A stretch of DNA of 64,000 nucleotides from Paraburkholderia phenoliruptrix. GTDB taxonomy: Bacteria > Pseudomonadota > Gammaproteobacteria > Burkholderiales > Burkholderiaceae. Both the position numbers and the translations under genes were made by a program. Positions 1-9,557 of the stretch are shown here, in pieces; position 1 is the first letter of the stretch, and every line of letters begins with the position of its first letter. Below the pieces are notes generated by a model. That model did no database searches and was not told the DNA's origin. It saw only the letters and a program-made list of their open reading frames with translations. Location of the stretch: contig NZ_CADIKB010000004.1 of the NCBI RefSeq assembly GCF_902859825.1, positions 124,001 to 188,000 on the forward strand. The letters are read 5' to 3'.

Positions 1-951
1 AAGCACGACGAGGCAGCCCGACGGCACGAACAGCGCGAGCGTGGCGAAGACCGCGCCCGCCCAGCCGTCGACGAGATAGCCGAAGAACGGCACCACATTC
101 AGCAGCGGTCCGGGCGAGATCGGCGACAACGAAAAAGCCAGCGTGAAGTCGTTCTCCGAGATGCCGATCGTCGGCGTGACGAACAAGGTCTTGAGCACCG
201 GCAAGGCGGAAAAGCCGCCGCCGAAGAGCGTCATGCCCGCGCCCGCGAGCCGCGGCCACAGCAGCGCAAGATCGAAGCGATGCGGCAGCGGCAGCGCGAA
301 CAACAGCACGAACGCGCACAGCATGCCGAGTATCTGCCAGTCGCCGCGCGCAAACGACACCGCGAAGCGCGTGCTGCGCACCGGACTGATCGCCCAGCCG
401 GTGCCGAAGGCCGCGCTCAGCATCAGCACATAAGCGGCGGGGCTATGCGCAAAGAAGAGCGCGAAGCAGCCGACCACCGCCGCGGTCCATTCGAGCTTGC
501 CGCGCACGAGCGCGCGCGTCTGCTTATACCAGGTGATGCCGATCAACGTGGCGAGCACCACGCTGAAGTGGTTCAGCAAGGTTTGCGACGCGGCGGCGCG
601 CACGAGCGGCGTCCGGTAGAAGATCGCGAAGAGCGTCATCAGCATGAAGAAGGGCAGCACGCTCGCCAGGCCCGCGACCCATGCGCCGGCGCGTCCGCGC
701 AGCGCGTGTCCGAGTTGCACGGCGACGTTGCAGCCCACCGGTCCCGGCACCATCCACGCGAGCGCTATGAGATCGGAAAACGCGACGCGCGACAGCCGCT
801 CCTCGCGCTCGACATAGTGATTTTCGAGCTGCGCCATCAGCGCGAGGCCGCCCCAGGACAATGCCGACAGGCCGAACACGACCTTGAACAGCGTCCATAG
901 CGGTTCCCGCTCCCCTCGTCTTGCAGCATCGTGGCTTGTTATCGTCTGCAT
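1..951 (-). CDS. chrA: Chromate transporter, ChrA family (3' end beyond window)
   Basis: This is the N-terminal 317 codons of a CHR-family membrane carrier, which in characterised members exports chromate. The reading frame begins at ATG 951 (MQTITSHDAARRG) and stays open to base 1, so the C-terminus lies outside the window. Both halves typical of two-domain ChrA proteins are visible: an N-terminal repeat with the motif WMVPGPVGCNVAVQLGHALR, and a second repeat with SPISPGPLLNVVPFFGYL; each carries the conserved PGP turn. Several hydrophobic stretches separate them. Family identity is firm. The substrate is inferred, since some CHR proteins have no proven chromate role. Confidence 0.88.
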   Translation of the reverse strand, partial: MQTITSHDAARRGEREPLWTLFKVVFGLSALSWGGLALMAQLENHYVEREERLSRVAFSDLIALAWMVPGPVGCNVAVQLGHALRGRAGAWVAGLASVLPFFMLMTLFAIFYRTPLVRAAASQTLLNHFSVVLATLIGITWYKQTRALVRGKLEWTAAVVGCFALFFAHSPAAYVLMLSAAFGTGWAISPVRSTRFAVSFARGDWQILGMLCAFVLLFALPLPHRFDLALLWPRLAGAGMTLFGGGFSALPVLKTLFVTPTIGISENDFTLAFSLSPISPGPLLNVVPFFGYLVDGWAGAVFATLALFVPSGCLVVL

Positions 952-1152
952 GGCGCCACGGGCGCGCGGTGTGCGCGCCCGTCCTGTGGATCCTGTGATG
1001 TTGCGCGCGGCCGTCCGGTCCGACGGCGTCGCGCGAGAACGCAATACAGCGAGAATGTAGCCGGTTTTAGGCGCCGGCGGTATGGAGGCACGAAGGGCCG
1101 GCGCCGCAGCGTTGGGGCGAAGCCCACAGCCGGCGCCTCGGGCGTGCACTGT

Positions 1153-3501
1153 CTAACCGTTCGTGCTGGTGCTCGTGCTGTTGGCTTCCTGGATTGGGCG
1201 CCGGCCGTTCATGCCGCACACGCCGAAACGTTCGAGCAGCGCCGGAATCGCGTCGACGGGAACGGGGCGCGAAAAGAGAAACCCCTGCGCCTCGATGTGG
1301 CCGAGCGCGGCGAGCCACGCAATCTGCTCCTCCGTCTCCGTTCCTTCGACCACCACCGTGAGCCCGAGCGAGCGCGCCAGATTGACGATCGCGGTCACCA
1401 TCACGCAGACGCTGCGGTCGCCCGGAATGGCCTGGACGAAGGAGCGGTCCACTTTCAGTGTGTCGACCGAGAACCGGTTGAGATACGACAGCGACGAATA
1501 ACCGGTGCCGAAGTCGTCGAGCGCGATCCGCACGCCGAGGCGCTTGAGCGCGAAGATCTTTTCGGAGACGAGTTCCGGATACTCCATCATCGCCGTTTCG
1601 GTGATTTCGAGTTCCAGGCGGCGCGCGGAAATGCCGCTTTCCTCGATGGCGTGCGACACCGTTTCGTACAGATCGCCGCGCCAGAACTGCACGGCCGAAA
1701 TGTTCACCGCAAGCGACAACGTGTCGTAGCCTTGCTGCTGCCACAGCGCGAGTTGGCGGCACGCGGTCTCGATCACGAAGTCGCCGATCGGCACGATGAG
1801 CCCTGTCGACTCCGCAACCGGAATGAATTCGTTGGCCGGAATCAGACCGTGCTGCGGATGATTCCAGCGCACCAGCGCCTCGAAACCGGTAATGCAGCGG
1901 CGCGTCAGGTCGATCTTCGGCTGATAGGCGAGAAAGAGCTGCCCTTCGGCGAGCGCGACGCGCAGCTGCTGCTCCCACTTCATCAGGTGGTCCGCGCGAT
2001 GCGACAGTTGCGGCGAATAGAACTGGTAGCAGTTCTTGCCCGCGTCTTTCGCGCTGTACATGGCGAGGTCGGCCTTTTTCAGCAGGTCGATTTCGCTTTC
2101 GTTGGCGACCGAGTAAAGCGCAATGCCGATGCTCGCATGCAGCACGAACGAACTGCCGCGCACTTCGAACGGTTTCGAGAAGGCTTCCGCGGCGGCCTCG
2201 GCGAGCGCCACCGCGCGCTTCTCGACGTCGTCGCCCTTGATGACGACCACGAACTCGTCGCCGCCGATACGGCTCAGCGTGCCACCTTCCGCTACCGCGG
2301 TGGCGAGCCGCGAGGCCGTCATTTGCAGCACGATGTCGCCGGCGTTGTGACCGAGCGTGTCGTTGACCGTCTTGAAGTTGTCGAGGTCGATGAACAGGAT
2401 CGCGAGGTGGCCCAGGTTGGCCGGCTGCGCGACTTCCTGACGCAGCGTGCGCAAGGTGGCGTAGCGATTGCGCAAGCCGGTCAGCAGATCGTATTCGACG
2501 AGGTGCGTCATTTCGCGCTCGCGGCCGAGCAGCTTGCCGATCAGGCCGGTCGCCACCGCGAAGAAGCTCAGCATGGCGAGCGAGATGAAACCCGCCATCA
2601 GCAGATAGACGTTGCGCGTGTGGTTGTAGTCCGCGAATTCTTCCGCCTGCGACAAACCCACGAGCACGCCCAGCGGATAACCGTCGATATGCCGGTACGA
2701 GACGATGCGCGTGACGTTGTCGATCGAATCGACATAGGTGCCCGAAACGTGCTCCGACGTCGGATAGGAGCCGCTTGCGGAAAAGGTGCCCGTTGCGTTC
2801 ACGACATTGCCCGTGCGCCGCGCGAGCACCGTGCCGTTGTCCGAGATCACGGCAATCACGCCTTCGCGGCCGATTGCCGCGTTGTTGTAGAAGTCGCTCG
2901 TGAAATAGCTCGGGTCTTCGGACACCACCACGACGCCTGCAAACGAGCCGTCCGGATGATTGAGACGGCGCGTCATCTGCAGCGTCCAGTGACCCGACAC
3001 GCGGCCGAGCACCGGCTTGCTGATGTACAGCTGATCGTCGTTTTCGTGCTCGTGGACCTTGAAGTGCTCGCGGTCCGACAGATCGATGTGCTTTGGATTG
3101 AGCTCGGCCGTGTTGGCGATCAGCTTGCCGTGCTCGTCGATCAACGACACCTGCACGAGCGTCTCGCTTTGCACGACGCCTTTTTCGACCGTGCTGGACA
3201 GGTCGAAATGCCCCGGCGTTTTCTCGAACTCGTATTTGACGAAGCGGGTGATCTGATCGACCTGGTGAATCGCCTTGATCGTATGCTGTTCGAGCGCCGC
3301 TGAGAGAATGGCGGCAGATGCCATGGCTTCGCGGTAGGTGGCCTCTTTTTCGACCGAAAGACGCGCGAAGATGACCGTCCAAAGCAGGATCAGCACAAGT
3401 ACGCCGAGCGCGGGAATGGCGAGCAACGCGCGCCGTCGCGACGCGGCGGGATCCCGGCGGCCTGGAGCTTCGCGCTGATCGGAGAAGCGGGGTTTGCTCA
3501 T
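1153..3501 (-). CDS. Membrane GGDEF/EAL c-di-GMP signalling protein with periplasmic sensor
   Basis: A bifunctional-type cyclic-di-GMP enzyme of 782 residues. A transmembrane helix (about 22-47) and a second one (about 295-318) flank an extracytoplasmic domain of the dCache kind. The GGDEF domain has an intact GGDEF at 413-417 and the EAL domain an intact EAL at 541-543, with DDFGTGYSSL further on, so either activity is possible. I chose ATG 3501 (MSKPRFSDQ). A GTG at 3639 would add 46 residues, but neither start has a strong ribosome binding site. The gene is monocistronic and tail-to-tail with nothing obvious. Signal and net activity cannot be told from sequence. Confidence 0.9.
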   Translation of the reverse strand: MSKPRFSDQREAPGRRDPAASRRRALLAIPALGVLVLILLWTVIFARLSVEKEATYREAMASAAILSAALEQHTIKAIHQVDQITRFVKYEFEKTPGHFDLSSTVEKGVVQSETLVQVSLIDEHGKLIANTAELNPKHIDLSDREHFKVHEHENDDQLYISKPVLGRVSGHWTLQMTRRLNHPDGSFAGVVVVSEDPSYFTSDFYNNAAIGREGVIAVISDNGTVLARRTGNVVNATGTFSASGSYPTSEHVSGTYVDSIDNVTRIVSYRHIDGYPLGVLVGLSQAEEFADYNHTRNVYLLMAGFISLAMLSFFAVATGLIGKLLGREREMTHLVEYDLLTGLRNRYATLRTLRQEVAQPANLGHLAILFIDLDNFKTVNDTLGHNAGDIVLQMTASRLATAVAEGGTLSRIGGDEFVVVIKGDDVEKRAVALAEAAAEAFSKPFEVRGSSFVLHASIGIALYSVANESEIDLLKKADLAMYSAKDAGKNCYQFYSPQLSHRADHLMKWEQQLRVALAEGQLFLAYQPKIDLTRRCITGFEALVRWNHPQHGLIPANEFIPVAESTGLIVPIGDFVIETACRQLALWQQQGYDTLSLAVNISAVQFWRGDLYETVSHAIEESGISARRLELEITETAMMEYPELVSEKIFALKRLGVRIALDDFGTGYSSLSYLNRFSVDTLKVDRSFVQAIPGDRSVCVMVTAIVNLARSLGLTVVVEGTETEEQIAWLAALGHIEAQGFLFSRPVPVDAIPALLERFGVCGMNGRRPIQEANSTSTSTNG

Positions 3502-4102
3502 CAGGCGGCCCGTACCCAGCTGCCGGCCGGTTGCGAACACGCGAGCGTCGACTGCGCTGTTTTCATGGGTGGCTGCATGGAGTTGCCGGAACTGCTGCGC
3601 AAGAAGAAGGGGCGTGGCTGGGCGCCTGATCGTTCGCACTGGGTCGGGTACGTTTCGATATTACTTAATGCCACTAGATTAAGGAAGGGTCCGGGCATCG
3701 GGTATACACGGGCGCTGTCTGCGGGCTTCCGCACACTGTTTTGCAGCCTGTTTTCAGGGCTTTTTGACGCTCCCTGCACAAGTGTGCCGCGAACTTCGCC
3801 GCAAAGTCCGGCGCCTGCACTGTCAGGCGGCGAACCGGCGCATACAGGCGATCGCGCGCGGGCGGTCGTGAGGTTCGGATGGTCCATCGAAATTCGGCGT
3901 TCCGGCATGGCGGCTTATGCGTGCGTGGCCTTCGTCAGGCAGGATTCGTTATGCAAGTTGCATCGCGCGAGCGTCGCAAGCGGCGTTTTGTGGCTAAACG
4001 TGGTTAAGCGTGGCTAAATGAGGCAAGTCGCGTGCTGCTTATCGTGACGGCTTTGCTATTGCTTCGTCAGGCTGGGCATCAAGCAAGCAAACGACGGGCC
4101 GG
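3502..4102. other. Intergenic, no gene seen; triple 10-bp repeat
   Basis: About 600 bases lie between the GGDEF/EAL gene and the PhzF gene. Short open frames exist but have poor starts and GC-rich shadow composition. The only structure I see is a run of three 10-base units near 3990-4019. Confidence 0.5.
3990..4019. repeat. Three tandem imperfect 10-bp units
   Basis: GTGGCTAAAC, GTGGTTAAGC and GTGGCTAAAT follow one another without spacing, about 85 bases beyond the end of the phzF-like gene. The 10-base period is close to one helical turn. No function is known to me. Confidence 0.6.
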
Positions 4103-5008
4103 TCACGGCATCCGGAACGTACCGTCGACGACCGTCACCGACGACCCGCCGATCCATGTCTTGCCGTTTGCGTCGTCATAGCGAACGAAGACCTGGCCGG
4201 CGCGCCCAAGCGCGGTACCCTGGCGTGCCGTATAGCTCGCGCCGGGCCGCAGATTCTGCGCGCTCAGCAAGCCCGCCAGCGCCGCGTTCGCACTGCCCGT
4301 CACCGGGTCTTCGCCGACGCCGAACGCGCCGCCCATCATCAGGCAGCGCACTTCGAACGTGGCGGGCCCGCCCGCCACGTGTGGACCATACGCGGCAACG
4401 CCGTGCGCGCCGACCGCCTGCACGATCTGCGCGAGCGCCGCCGCGTCCGGTTCGAGCGCGAGGCAATCGCGCGCGGAATTCATTCGCACGACGAGCCACG
4501 GCGCGCCGTTGTCGACGGCACAGGGCAGGGCGCTGAAGTCGATCGCGTCGCTACGCAAAGCCGTAGAAAGTGTAGGGAATTGTCGTTCTGACAAAGGTGC
4601 GATGCGCGCGGGCGGCGCAGCAAAGGCCCACGCGTCGAGTCCGTCGTCCGGCTCACCGGCGGCGCATTGCTCCAATTGCACGAGCCCCACGCCGCATTGC
4701 TGGACGAGCTTGCCCGGCTGCTTCGGCTGATAACCGCTTTCGAGGAGCGCATGCGCGCTGCCGAGCGTCGGGTGACCGGCAAACGGCAATTCGCCGTGAG
4801 TCGTGAAAATGCGCACGCGATAGTCGGCGGCCGGGTCGGTCGCCTGCGACAGGAAAGTTGTTTCGGACAAATTGGTCCAGTGCGCGATGGCCTGCATCTG
4901 ATCGGCGCTGAGCGCGTCGGCGTCGAACACGACGGCGAGCGGATTGCCTTTGAACGGCACCGACGTGAAGACGTCGACCTGTTTGAAACGAACGGTTGTG
5001 GCGGGCAT
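4103..5008 (-). CDS. PhzF family isomerase/epimerase
   Basis: A 301-residue PhzF-like protein. It begins MPATTVRFKQVDVFTSVPF and contains FKGNPLAVVFDA, then NLSETTFL, where the Glu corresponds to the catalytic acid of the family, then THGELPFAGHPTLGSAHAL. The C-terminal half repeats the diaminopimelate-epimerase fold, with GEDPVTGSANAALAGLL. In phenazine producers PhzF isomerises DHHA, but most bacterial members, and this one because no phz genes are present, act on unknown small molecules. It is the last gene of a same-strand series VOC, aminotransferase, RidA, PhzF. Length and motifs are complete. Confidence 0.9.
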   Translation of the reverse strand: MPATTVRFKQVDVFTSVPFKGNPLAVVFDADALSADQMQAIAHWTNLSETTFLSQATDPAADYRVRIFTTHGELPFAGHPTLGSAHALLESGYQPKQPGKLVQQCGVGLVQLEQCAAGEPDDGLDAWAFAAPPARIAPLSERQFPTLSTALRSDAIDFSALPCAVDNGAPWLVVRMNSARDCLALEPDAAALAQIVQAVGAHGVAAYGPHVAGGPATFEVRCLMMGGAFGVGEDPVTGSANAALAGLLSAQNLRPGASYTARQGTALGRAGQVFVRYDDANGKTWIGGSSVTVVDGTFRMP

Positions 5009-5094
5009 CGGGCGCGGTCCGGCGATTCCTGCGGTTGGTATGGTTCGCGGATTCTATCCGCTGCCGCCGGAACGATCCACCTCGCCACAAATGC

Positions 5095-5132
5095 AAAACG
5101 CGCCGCGGGTGCCTGCACCTCGCGACGCGTTC
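5095..5132 (-). terminator. Imperfect GC-rich hairpin downstream of the RidA gene
   Basis: Read on the minus strand, AACGCG...GAGGTG pairs with CACC...CGCGTT around a CAGG loop and is followed by TTTTGC. The stem has bulges, so it is a possible attenuating terminator between ridA-like and phzF-like genes rather than a strong one. Confidence 0.45.
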
Positions 5133-5195
5133 TGTCTGGCGCCCGGTCGAGCCGGGCCGGGCTGTCGTCAAACCGGGCGGGTCTGCGGCGCCAGC

Positions 5196-5660
5196 TTATT
5201 CGACTTCGGCGATCATCTCGATCTCGACGCATGCGCCAAGCGGAATCTGCGCGACGCCGAATGCCGAGCGCGCATGCTTGCCGCGCTCGCCGAACACGTC
5301 GGCGATCAGTTCCGACGCGCCGTTGGTGACCAGATGCTGCTCGGTGAAGTCGAGCGTGGAGTTCACGAGGCTCATCAGCTTGACGATGCGCTTCACGCGG
5401 TTCAGGTCGCCGACATGCGCGTGCAGGGTGGCGAGCAGGTCCACCGCGATGGAACGCGCGGCAAGCTTGCCTTCCTCGGTGTTCAGATCGGCGCCGAGCT
5501 TGCCGGCCCACACCTTGCCGTCTTTCTTCGCGATGTGGCCGGAGAGGTACACCGTATTGCCGCTTTGCGCGCTCATCACATAAGCGGCTGCCGGCGCGCT
5601 GGCGGTCGGCAGTTCGATGCCCAGTTCCTTGAGCTTGTCGTAAACGTTCGTTTGAGCCAT
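5196..5660 (-). CDS. RidA/YjgF family protein (enamine/imine deaminase-like)
   Basis: A 154-residue Rid-family protein starting at ATG 5660 (MAQTNVYDKLKELGIELP), preceded by a clear GAGGTG ribosome binding site. Motifs include GNTVYLSGHIAKKDGKVW and the C-terminal ARSAFGVAQIPLGACVEIEM; the canonical RidA arginine has its counterpart in the ARSAFGV segment. It is longer than the classic 128-residue RidA and belongs to the longer YjgF-like subgroup. RidA proteins hydrolyse reactive 2-aminoacrylate and other imines made by PLP enzymes, which fits the aminotransferase gene 44 bases upstream. The substrate is inferred. Confidence 0.9.
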   Translation of the reverse strand: MAQTNVYDKLKELGIELPTASAPAAAYVMSAQSGNTVYLSGHIAKKDGKVWAGKLGADLNTEEGKLAARSIAVDLLATLHAHVGDLNRVKRIVKLMSLVNSTLDFTEQHLVTNGASELIADVFGERGKHARSAFGVAQIPLGACVEIEMIAEVE

Positions 5661-5704
5661 GTTCACCTCGGTCGGTAGTAAAAAACGGAGAAGCGGGCGC
5701 GGGC

Positions 5705-6901
5705 TTAGACCTTCGCGCGGATCAGCGCGGCGAGGCGCGCGACGCCTTCGTCGATCTTGGCAGGCGGCACCGTGACGAACGACAGGCGCAGTGTGTTGTG
5801 CTGCGCCTCGTTCGCGAAGAACGGACCGCCCGGCACGAACGCGACATTCTGCGCGACGGCTTCTTCCAGCAGCTTCATGCTGTCGATCTGCGCGGGCAGG
5901 TTCACCCAGATGAACATGCCGCCTTGCGGGCGATTCCACTTCACGCCTTCCGGCATGTAGCGTTCGAGCGCGGCCAGCATCGCCGCGCACTGCGCGCGAT
6001 AGAGCTCGCGGATGGTCGGCACGTGCGTATCGAGAAAACCGTCCTTGACCACTTCATGCACGATGCGCTGCGTGAAGCTCGGCGTGTGCAGATCGGTGGC
6101 CTGCTTGGCCTGCACGAGTTTGAAGATCAACTCTTCCGGCGCGATGATATAGCCGACCCGCAGACCCGGCGCCAGCACCTTGGAGAACGAACCGAGGTGG
6201 ACGATGTGATCCGGCGCCATCGACAGCATGGTGGGCAGCGGTTCGCCCGCGTAGTCGAGCGCACCGTAGGGATCGTCCTCGATCACCGGAAACGGCGCCG
6301 TCTTCGCGAATGCGGCGAGCGCGCGGCGGCGCTCGACCGGCAGGCGGCGCCCGGTCGGATTCTGGAAATTTGGTTGTGCGTACAACAGGCGCGCGCCGGC
6401 GGTGAGTTCGGGCGTAAGCCCTTCGGGGATCAGCCCCTGCTCGTCGGTCGGCACCTGGACGTAGCGCGGCTCGTACATGGAGAACGACTGCAGCGCGCCG
6501 AGGTAGGTCGGCGTTTCGACGAGCAGCGGGCTTTGCGGACACACCAGCACTTTGCCGAGCAGATCGAGCGCCTGCTGCGAGCCTGTCGTGATCAGCACCT
6601 GCGTCGCGCGGATCTGCACGCCGTTCACCGAATAGCGTTGCGCGACCCATTCGCGCAATGGCGCATAGCCTTCGGTTGCGCTGTACTGGAGCGCCGCGGC
6701 GGGCGTGTCGCGCAGAATGCGGTCGGACGCTTCGCGCATGCGTTCAGCCGGAAAGGTGGCCGGCGAGGGCAGGCCGCCCGCGAACGAAATGACTTCGGGC
6801 CGTTCCGTGACCTTGAGAATTTCGCGGATCGCCGAGCTCGTGAGCTTGCGTGCGCGTTCGGACAATTGCCACATGGGGGCTTTCAGGTCGCTTTGGTCCA
6901 T
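5705..6901 (-). CDS. PLP-dependent aminotransferase, class I/II fold
   Basis: A fold-type I aminotransferase of 398 residues. It opens MDQSDLKAPMWQLSERARK and carries the FAGGLPSPATFP motif of the 2-aminoadipate / LysN-like group, the YAQPNFQNPTGR segment, EDDPYGALDY, and the Schiff-base lysine in HLGSFSKVLAPGLRVGY. It has no N-terminal DNA-binding domain, unlike the MocR protein nearby. The 76-base gap to the upstream VOC gene and the 44-base gap to the RidA gene suggest a shared transcript. Substrate candidates are aromatic or branched-chain amino acids or 2-aminoadipate; the sequence does not decide between them. Confidence 0.9.
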   Translation of the reverse strand: MDQSDLKAPMWQLSERARKLTSSAIREILKVTERPEVISFAGGLPSPATFPAERMREASDRILRDTPAAALQYSATEGYAPLREWVAQRYSVNGVQIRATQVLITTGSQQALDLLGKVLVCPQSPLLVETPTYLGALQSFSMYEPRYVQVPTDEQGLIPEGLTPELTAGARLLYAQPNFQNPTGRRLPVERRRALAAFAKTAPFPVIEDDPYGALDYAGEPLPTMLSMAPDHIVHLGSFSKVLAPGLRVGYIIAPEELIFKLVQAKQATDLHTPSFTQRIVHEVVKDGFLDTHVPTIRELYRAQCAAMLAALERYMPEGVKWNRPQGGMFIWVNLPAQIDSMKLLEEAVAQNVAFVPGGPFFANEAQHNTLRLSFVTVPPAKIDEGVARLAALIRAKV

Positions 6902-6977
6902 GGTCTCCTCTCTCTGGTGTCTCTGGAACCGGTCAAAACTTCGATTATCGCGCGAGTCGGCGACCCGCGCGCGCTGC

Positions 6978-7673
6978 TTATTTAAGGGCGCGTAGGCCGC
7001 CGGGCGTTTCGAACTCGGCGATGAGCGCCGGCGCGCCGTCCGTCGCCTGCAACTGGATCAGGTGCGCGGCGCCCAGCCACTGCAATTGCGCGGCCACCGT
7101 GTCCGCTTGCGGATGCAGGCCCTTCAACGTTTTGAGCGCAATGCCGCTGTCCGGCAGTACCGCCGACGGATGCCGCGCCGTGTCCCACTGAATCAGGGAC
7201 GGCAGCACGCCGTCGCCGGCGCCTTGCCAGGCAGGGAAGGCGCCGTCTTCGGGCACCGACAGACCCCACGCGAAGTCGCCGCGCGTGAGCGGCAGGATCG
7301 GCGGAATGCGCGCCGGGTATTGCGCCTGCCACGTCGGCAGATGCTTCGGACGGTCCACGCGCACCACCCAATGCGACAGATACGGGCCGCTTTCGAGGCG
7401 CGCGCGGGTCGCCGGATCGTCGAGCGCGAAGAGACGCGGGCGCGGCGCGGCGTCCGGAGTCTTGCCGGCTGCGTCAGCTTGCGGGTCGATGGCGATCACT
7501 TCCAGATAGGCGCCGCCCCACAGGTTCAGGAGCCGGTTGTGTGTGCGCATGGACGGATGCGCGCCGCCGCCGGCCGGTTTTGCGCCCAGCAGGTCGGCAA
7601 CGTACTGCGTGCCCTCGTCGAGCGTGCGGGCGGAAACGACGAGATGATCGAGACGAAGCGGATGTGCGGTCAT
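6978..7673 (-). CDS. VOC superfamily protein, glyoxalase-like domain
   Basis: A 231-residue protein with a glyoxalase-like (Glyoxalase_3 type) fold. It begins MTAHPLRLDHLVVSARTLDEG and contains THNRLLNLWGGAYLEVIAID, in which the His and Glu sit where metal ligands occur in vicinal-oxygen-chelate enzymes. The second half is less conserved. It is the first gene of the minus-strand series that continues with aminotransferase, RidA and PhzF genes, and it is divergent from the MocR regulator 414 bases away. I do not recognise a specific reaction. Confidence 0.8.
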   Translation of the reverse strand: MTAHPLRLDHLVVSARTLDEGTQYVADLLGAKPAGGGAHPSMRTHNRLLNLWGGAYLEVIAIDPQADAAGKTPDAAPRPRLFALDDPATRARLESGPYLSHWVVRVDRPKHLPTWQAQYPARIPPILPLTRGDFAWGLSVPEDGAFPAWQGAGDGVLPSLIQWDTARHPSAVLPDSGIALKTLKGLHPQADTVAAQLQWLGAAHLIQLQATDGAPALIAEFETPGGLRALK

Positions 7674-8087
7674 TCGGATTGAGGAAACGGGTTTCTACGG
7701 TAGGCCGGCCCCGCGCCGCGTGCCGCTTGCGACAGGCGCCGGGGTCGTAAGCATAACCGTTGGCGCGGGCTGGATCGACGGACTGGCTGATGGAGCGGCG
7801 GCGCATCTCCGTTGGCGTCTTTCCTTGCGGACCGCCGGCGGGTCGGCGGCCGCTGGCCGCGCTTGCCGCCGGTACGGTTCATTTGCCGCCAATCCGGCTC
7901 ATGGGCGCGCTTCGGCCATGGCGACTGGCCGCCCGAACTTCCATGGCGGCGCCCCCCGCGAGCCCGGCCAAGCGGGGGGCCACGTTTCACCCGCCGAGGC
8001 GCGCCCTTCATCTCAAATGTAACGGCGAGGACCGGCACAGTAACGGTACAATCGACTCGATACCGTTCGGTACAGTTGGAGCCTCTC
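7674..8087. other. Intergenic between VOC gene and divergent MocR gene
   Basis: This 414-base gap holds the control region of both directions. I see no credible protein gene. A dyad and repeated GGTACA motifs cluster in the last 45 bases before the MocR start; the remainder is featureless and GC-rich. Confidence 0.6.
8042..8074 (+). promoter_or_regulatory. Dyad and direct repeats upstream of the MocR gene (putative operator)
   Basis: AACGGTA at 8042-8048 and TACCGTT at 8061-8067 form a perfect 7-base inverted repeat with a 12-base spacer. GGTACA occurs at 8045-8050 and again at 8069-8074. A TACAAT -10-like element (8047-8052) lies inside the dyad. MocR-family regulators commonly bind such repeats at their own promoters, so autoregulation is likely but inferred. 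Confidence 0.6.
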
Positions 8088-9557
8088 ATGTCCGTTCCGC
8101 TTACGCAGATTCCCGCCCCGCACGACACGGCGTCGCTGACGCTGGTGGAGCAGCTCGTCCAGTGGGCGCGCCGCCGGATCGAGGAGCGCGTGTTCCGCCC
8201 CGGCATGCGCATGCCGTCCATCCGCAAGCTAGCGCTAGACAAGGGCGTTTCGCGCTTCACGGTGGTGGAAGCGTATGAGCGGCTCGTCGCCCAGGGTTAT
8301 CTGGAGTCGCGGCGCGGCTCGGGTTTTTTCGTGCGCGAGCGTCTGGCGGGCGCGGCGGGGGCTGGGGTGGCTGCCGTGGCGGACCTGCGCCCGGCCGCGC
8401 AGGCGAGCGCGCCGGCCACCATCGACGTGGTCTGGCTGCTGCGCAACATGCTGCATACCGGCGCGCGCCCGGAGCGCAGTCCGGGCCTCGGCTATCTGCC
8501 GGCGCGCTGGCTCGACGGCGAACTGATCACCAATGCGCTGCGCACGCTGGGCCGGCAAAGCGGCGCCCAGATGCTCGGCATCGGCACGCCGCTCGGTTTT
8601 CTGCCGCTGCGCCAGCAGTTGCAGACGCGTCTCGAGGAGCTGGAGATCGGCGCGTCGCCCGATCAGATCGTGATGGTGTCGGGCATCACGCAGGCCATCG
8701 ACCTGATTTCGCGCATTTACGTGAAGCCGGGCGATTCGGTGATCGTCGGCGATCCCGCGTGGTTCCAGATGTTCGGGCGCTTCGCGTCGCAGGGCGCGCG
8801 GCTCGTCGGCATGCCGTATACGCCGGACGGTCCCGACCTCGACGCGCTCGAATCGCTCGTGCAAACCTGGCGGCCCAAGATGCTGGTGATCAACTCCGTG
8901 CTGCAGAATCCGACCGGCACCTCGCTGACCGCCGCGCAGGCGTTCCGCATCTTGCGGCTTGCCGAAGCTTACGACTTTATCGTCGTGGAAGACGACATTT
9001 ACGGCGATTTGTGTCCACCGGGCTATCCGGGTACGCGGCTCGCAAGCCTCGACCAGTTAAAGCGCGTGATCTACCTGGGCAGTTTCTCGAAGACGCTCGC
9101 GCCGAACCTGCGGGTCGGTTTTATCGCGTGCGCGCCCGACGTGGCGAAAGCGGTCAGTGACCAGAAGATGCTTGTCGGCATGACGAGCCCGGAACTCAAC
9201 GAGCGCGTGTTGTACAAGATTCTGACGGAGGGTCACTACCGGCGCCATGTCGAGCGGTTGCGGGTGCGGCTCGACGGCGTGCGCGAAAAATCCGTGCGGA
9301 TGTTGGAAAAGACCGGCCTGAAGCTCTTTCTCACGCCCACGGCGGGCATGTTCGTGTGGGCCGACACGGGCGTCGATGCCGACGGGCTCGCCGCCGCGGG
9401 CCATGAGGCCGGCTTTCTGCTCACGCCTGGCAGCCTTTTTTCGCCGCAACAATCGCCGACCACGTGGATGCGCTTTAACGTCGCCAATTGCGGCGATCCC
9501 GAGCTGGCGACGTTTTTGTGCCGTTATCTCGACGGCGTTGCGCGCCGCGCCTCTTGA
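8088..9557 (+). CDS. MocR-type transcriptional regulator (GntR HTH + aminotransferase domain)
   Basis: A 489-residue chimera starting at ATG 8088 ([13 protein letters not shown]). Residues about 20-90 form a GntR winged helix ([20 protein letters not shown], then [20 protein letters not shown]). The rest is a fold-type I aminotransferase domain with [22 protein letters not shown] and the PLP-binding lysine in [16 protein letters not shown]. Such proteins sense PLP or a PLP-amino acid adduct. It is divergent from the VOC-aminotransferase-RidA-PhzF series, which is therefore a candidate target beside its own promoter. Its stop codon overlaps the -35 element of the htpG promoter. Confidence 0.92.
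   Translation: MSVPLTQIPAPHDTASLTLVEQLVQWARRRIEERVFRPGMRMPSIRKLALDKGVSRFTVVEAYERLVAQGYLESRRGSGFFVRERLAGAAGAGVAAVADLRPAAQASAPATIDVVWLLRNMLHTGARPERSPGLGYLPARWLDGELITNALRTLGRQSGAQMLGIGTPLGFLPLRQQLQTRLEELEIGASPDQIVMVSGITQAIDLISRIYVKPGDSVIVGDPAWFQMFGRFASQGARLVGMPYTPDGPDLDALESLVQTWRPKMLVINSVLQNPTGTSLTAAQAFRILRLAEAYDFIVVEDDIYGDLCPPGYPGTRLASLDQLKRVIYLGSFSKTLAPNLRVGFIACAPDVAKAVSDQKMLVGMTSPELNERVLYKILTEGHYRRHVERLRVRLDGVREKSVRMLEKTGLKLFLTPTAGMFVWADTGVDADGLAAAGHEAGFLLTPGSLFSPQQSPTTWMRFNVANCGDPELATFLCRYLDGVARRAS

Noticed and set aside
3501-3908. A 135-residue frame upstream of the GGDEF/EAL gene
   Set aside because: It overlaps the start of the GGDEF/EAL gene in another frame and has no recognisable domain or start signal.
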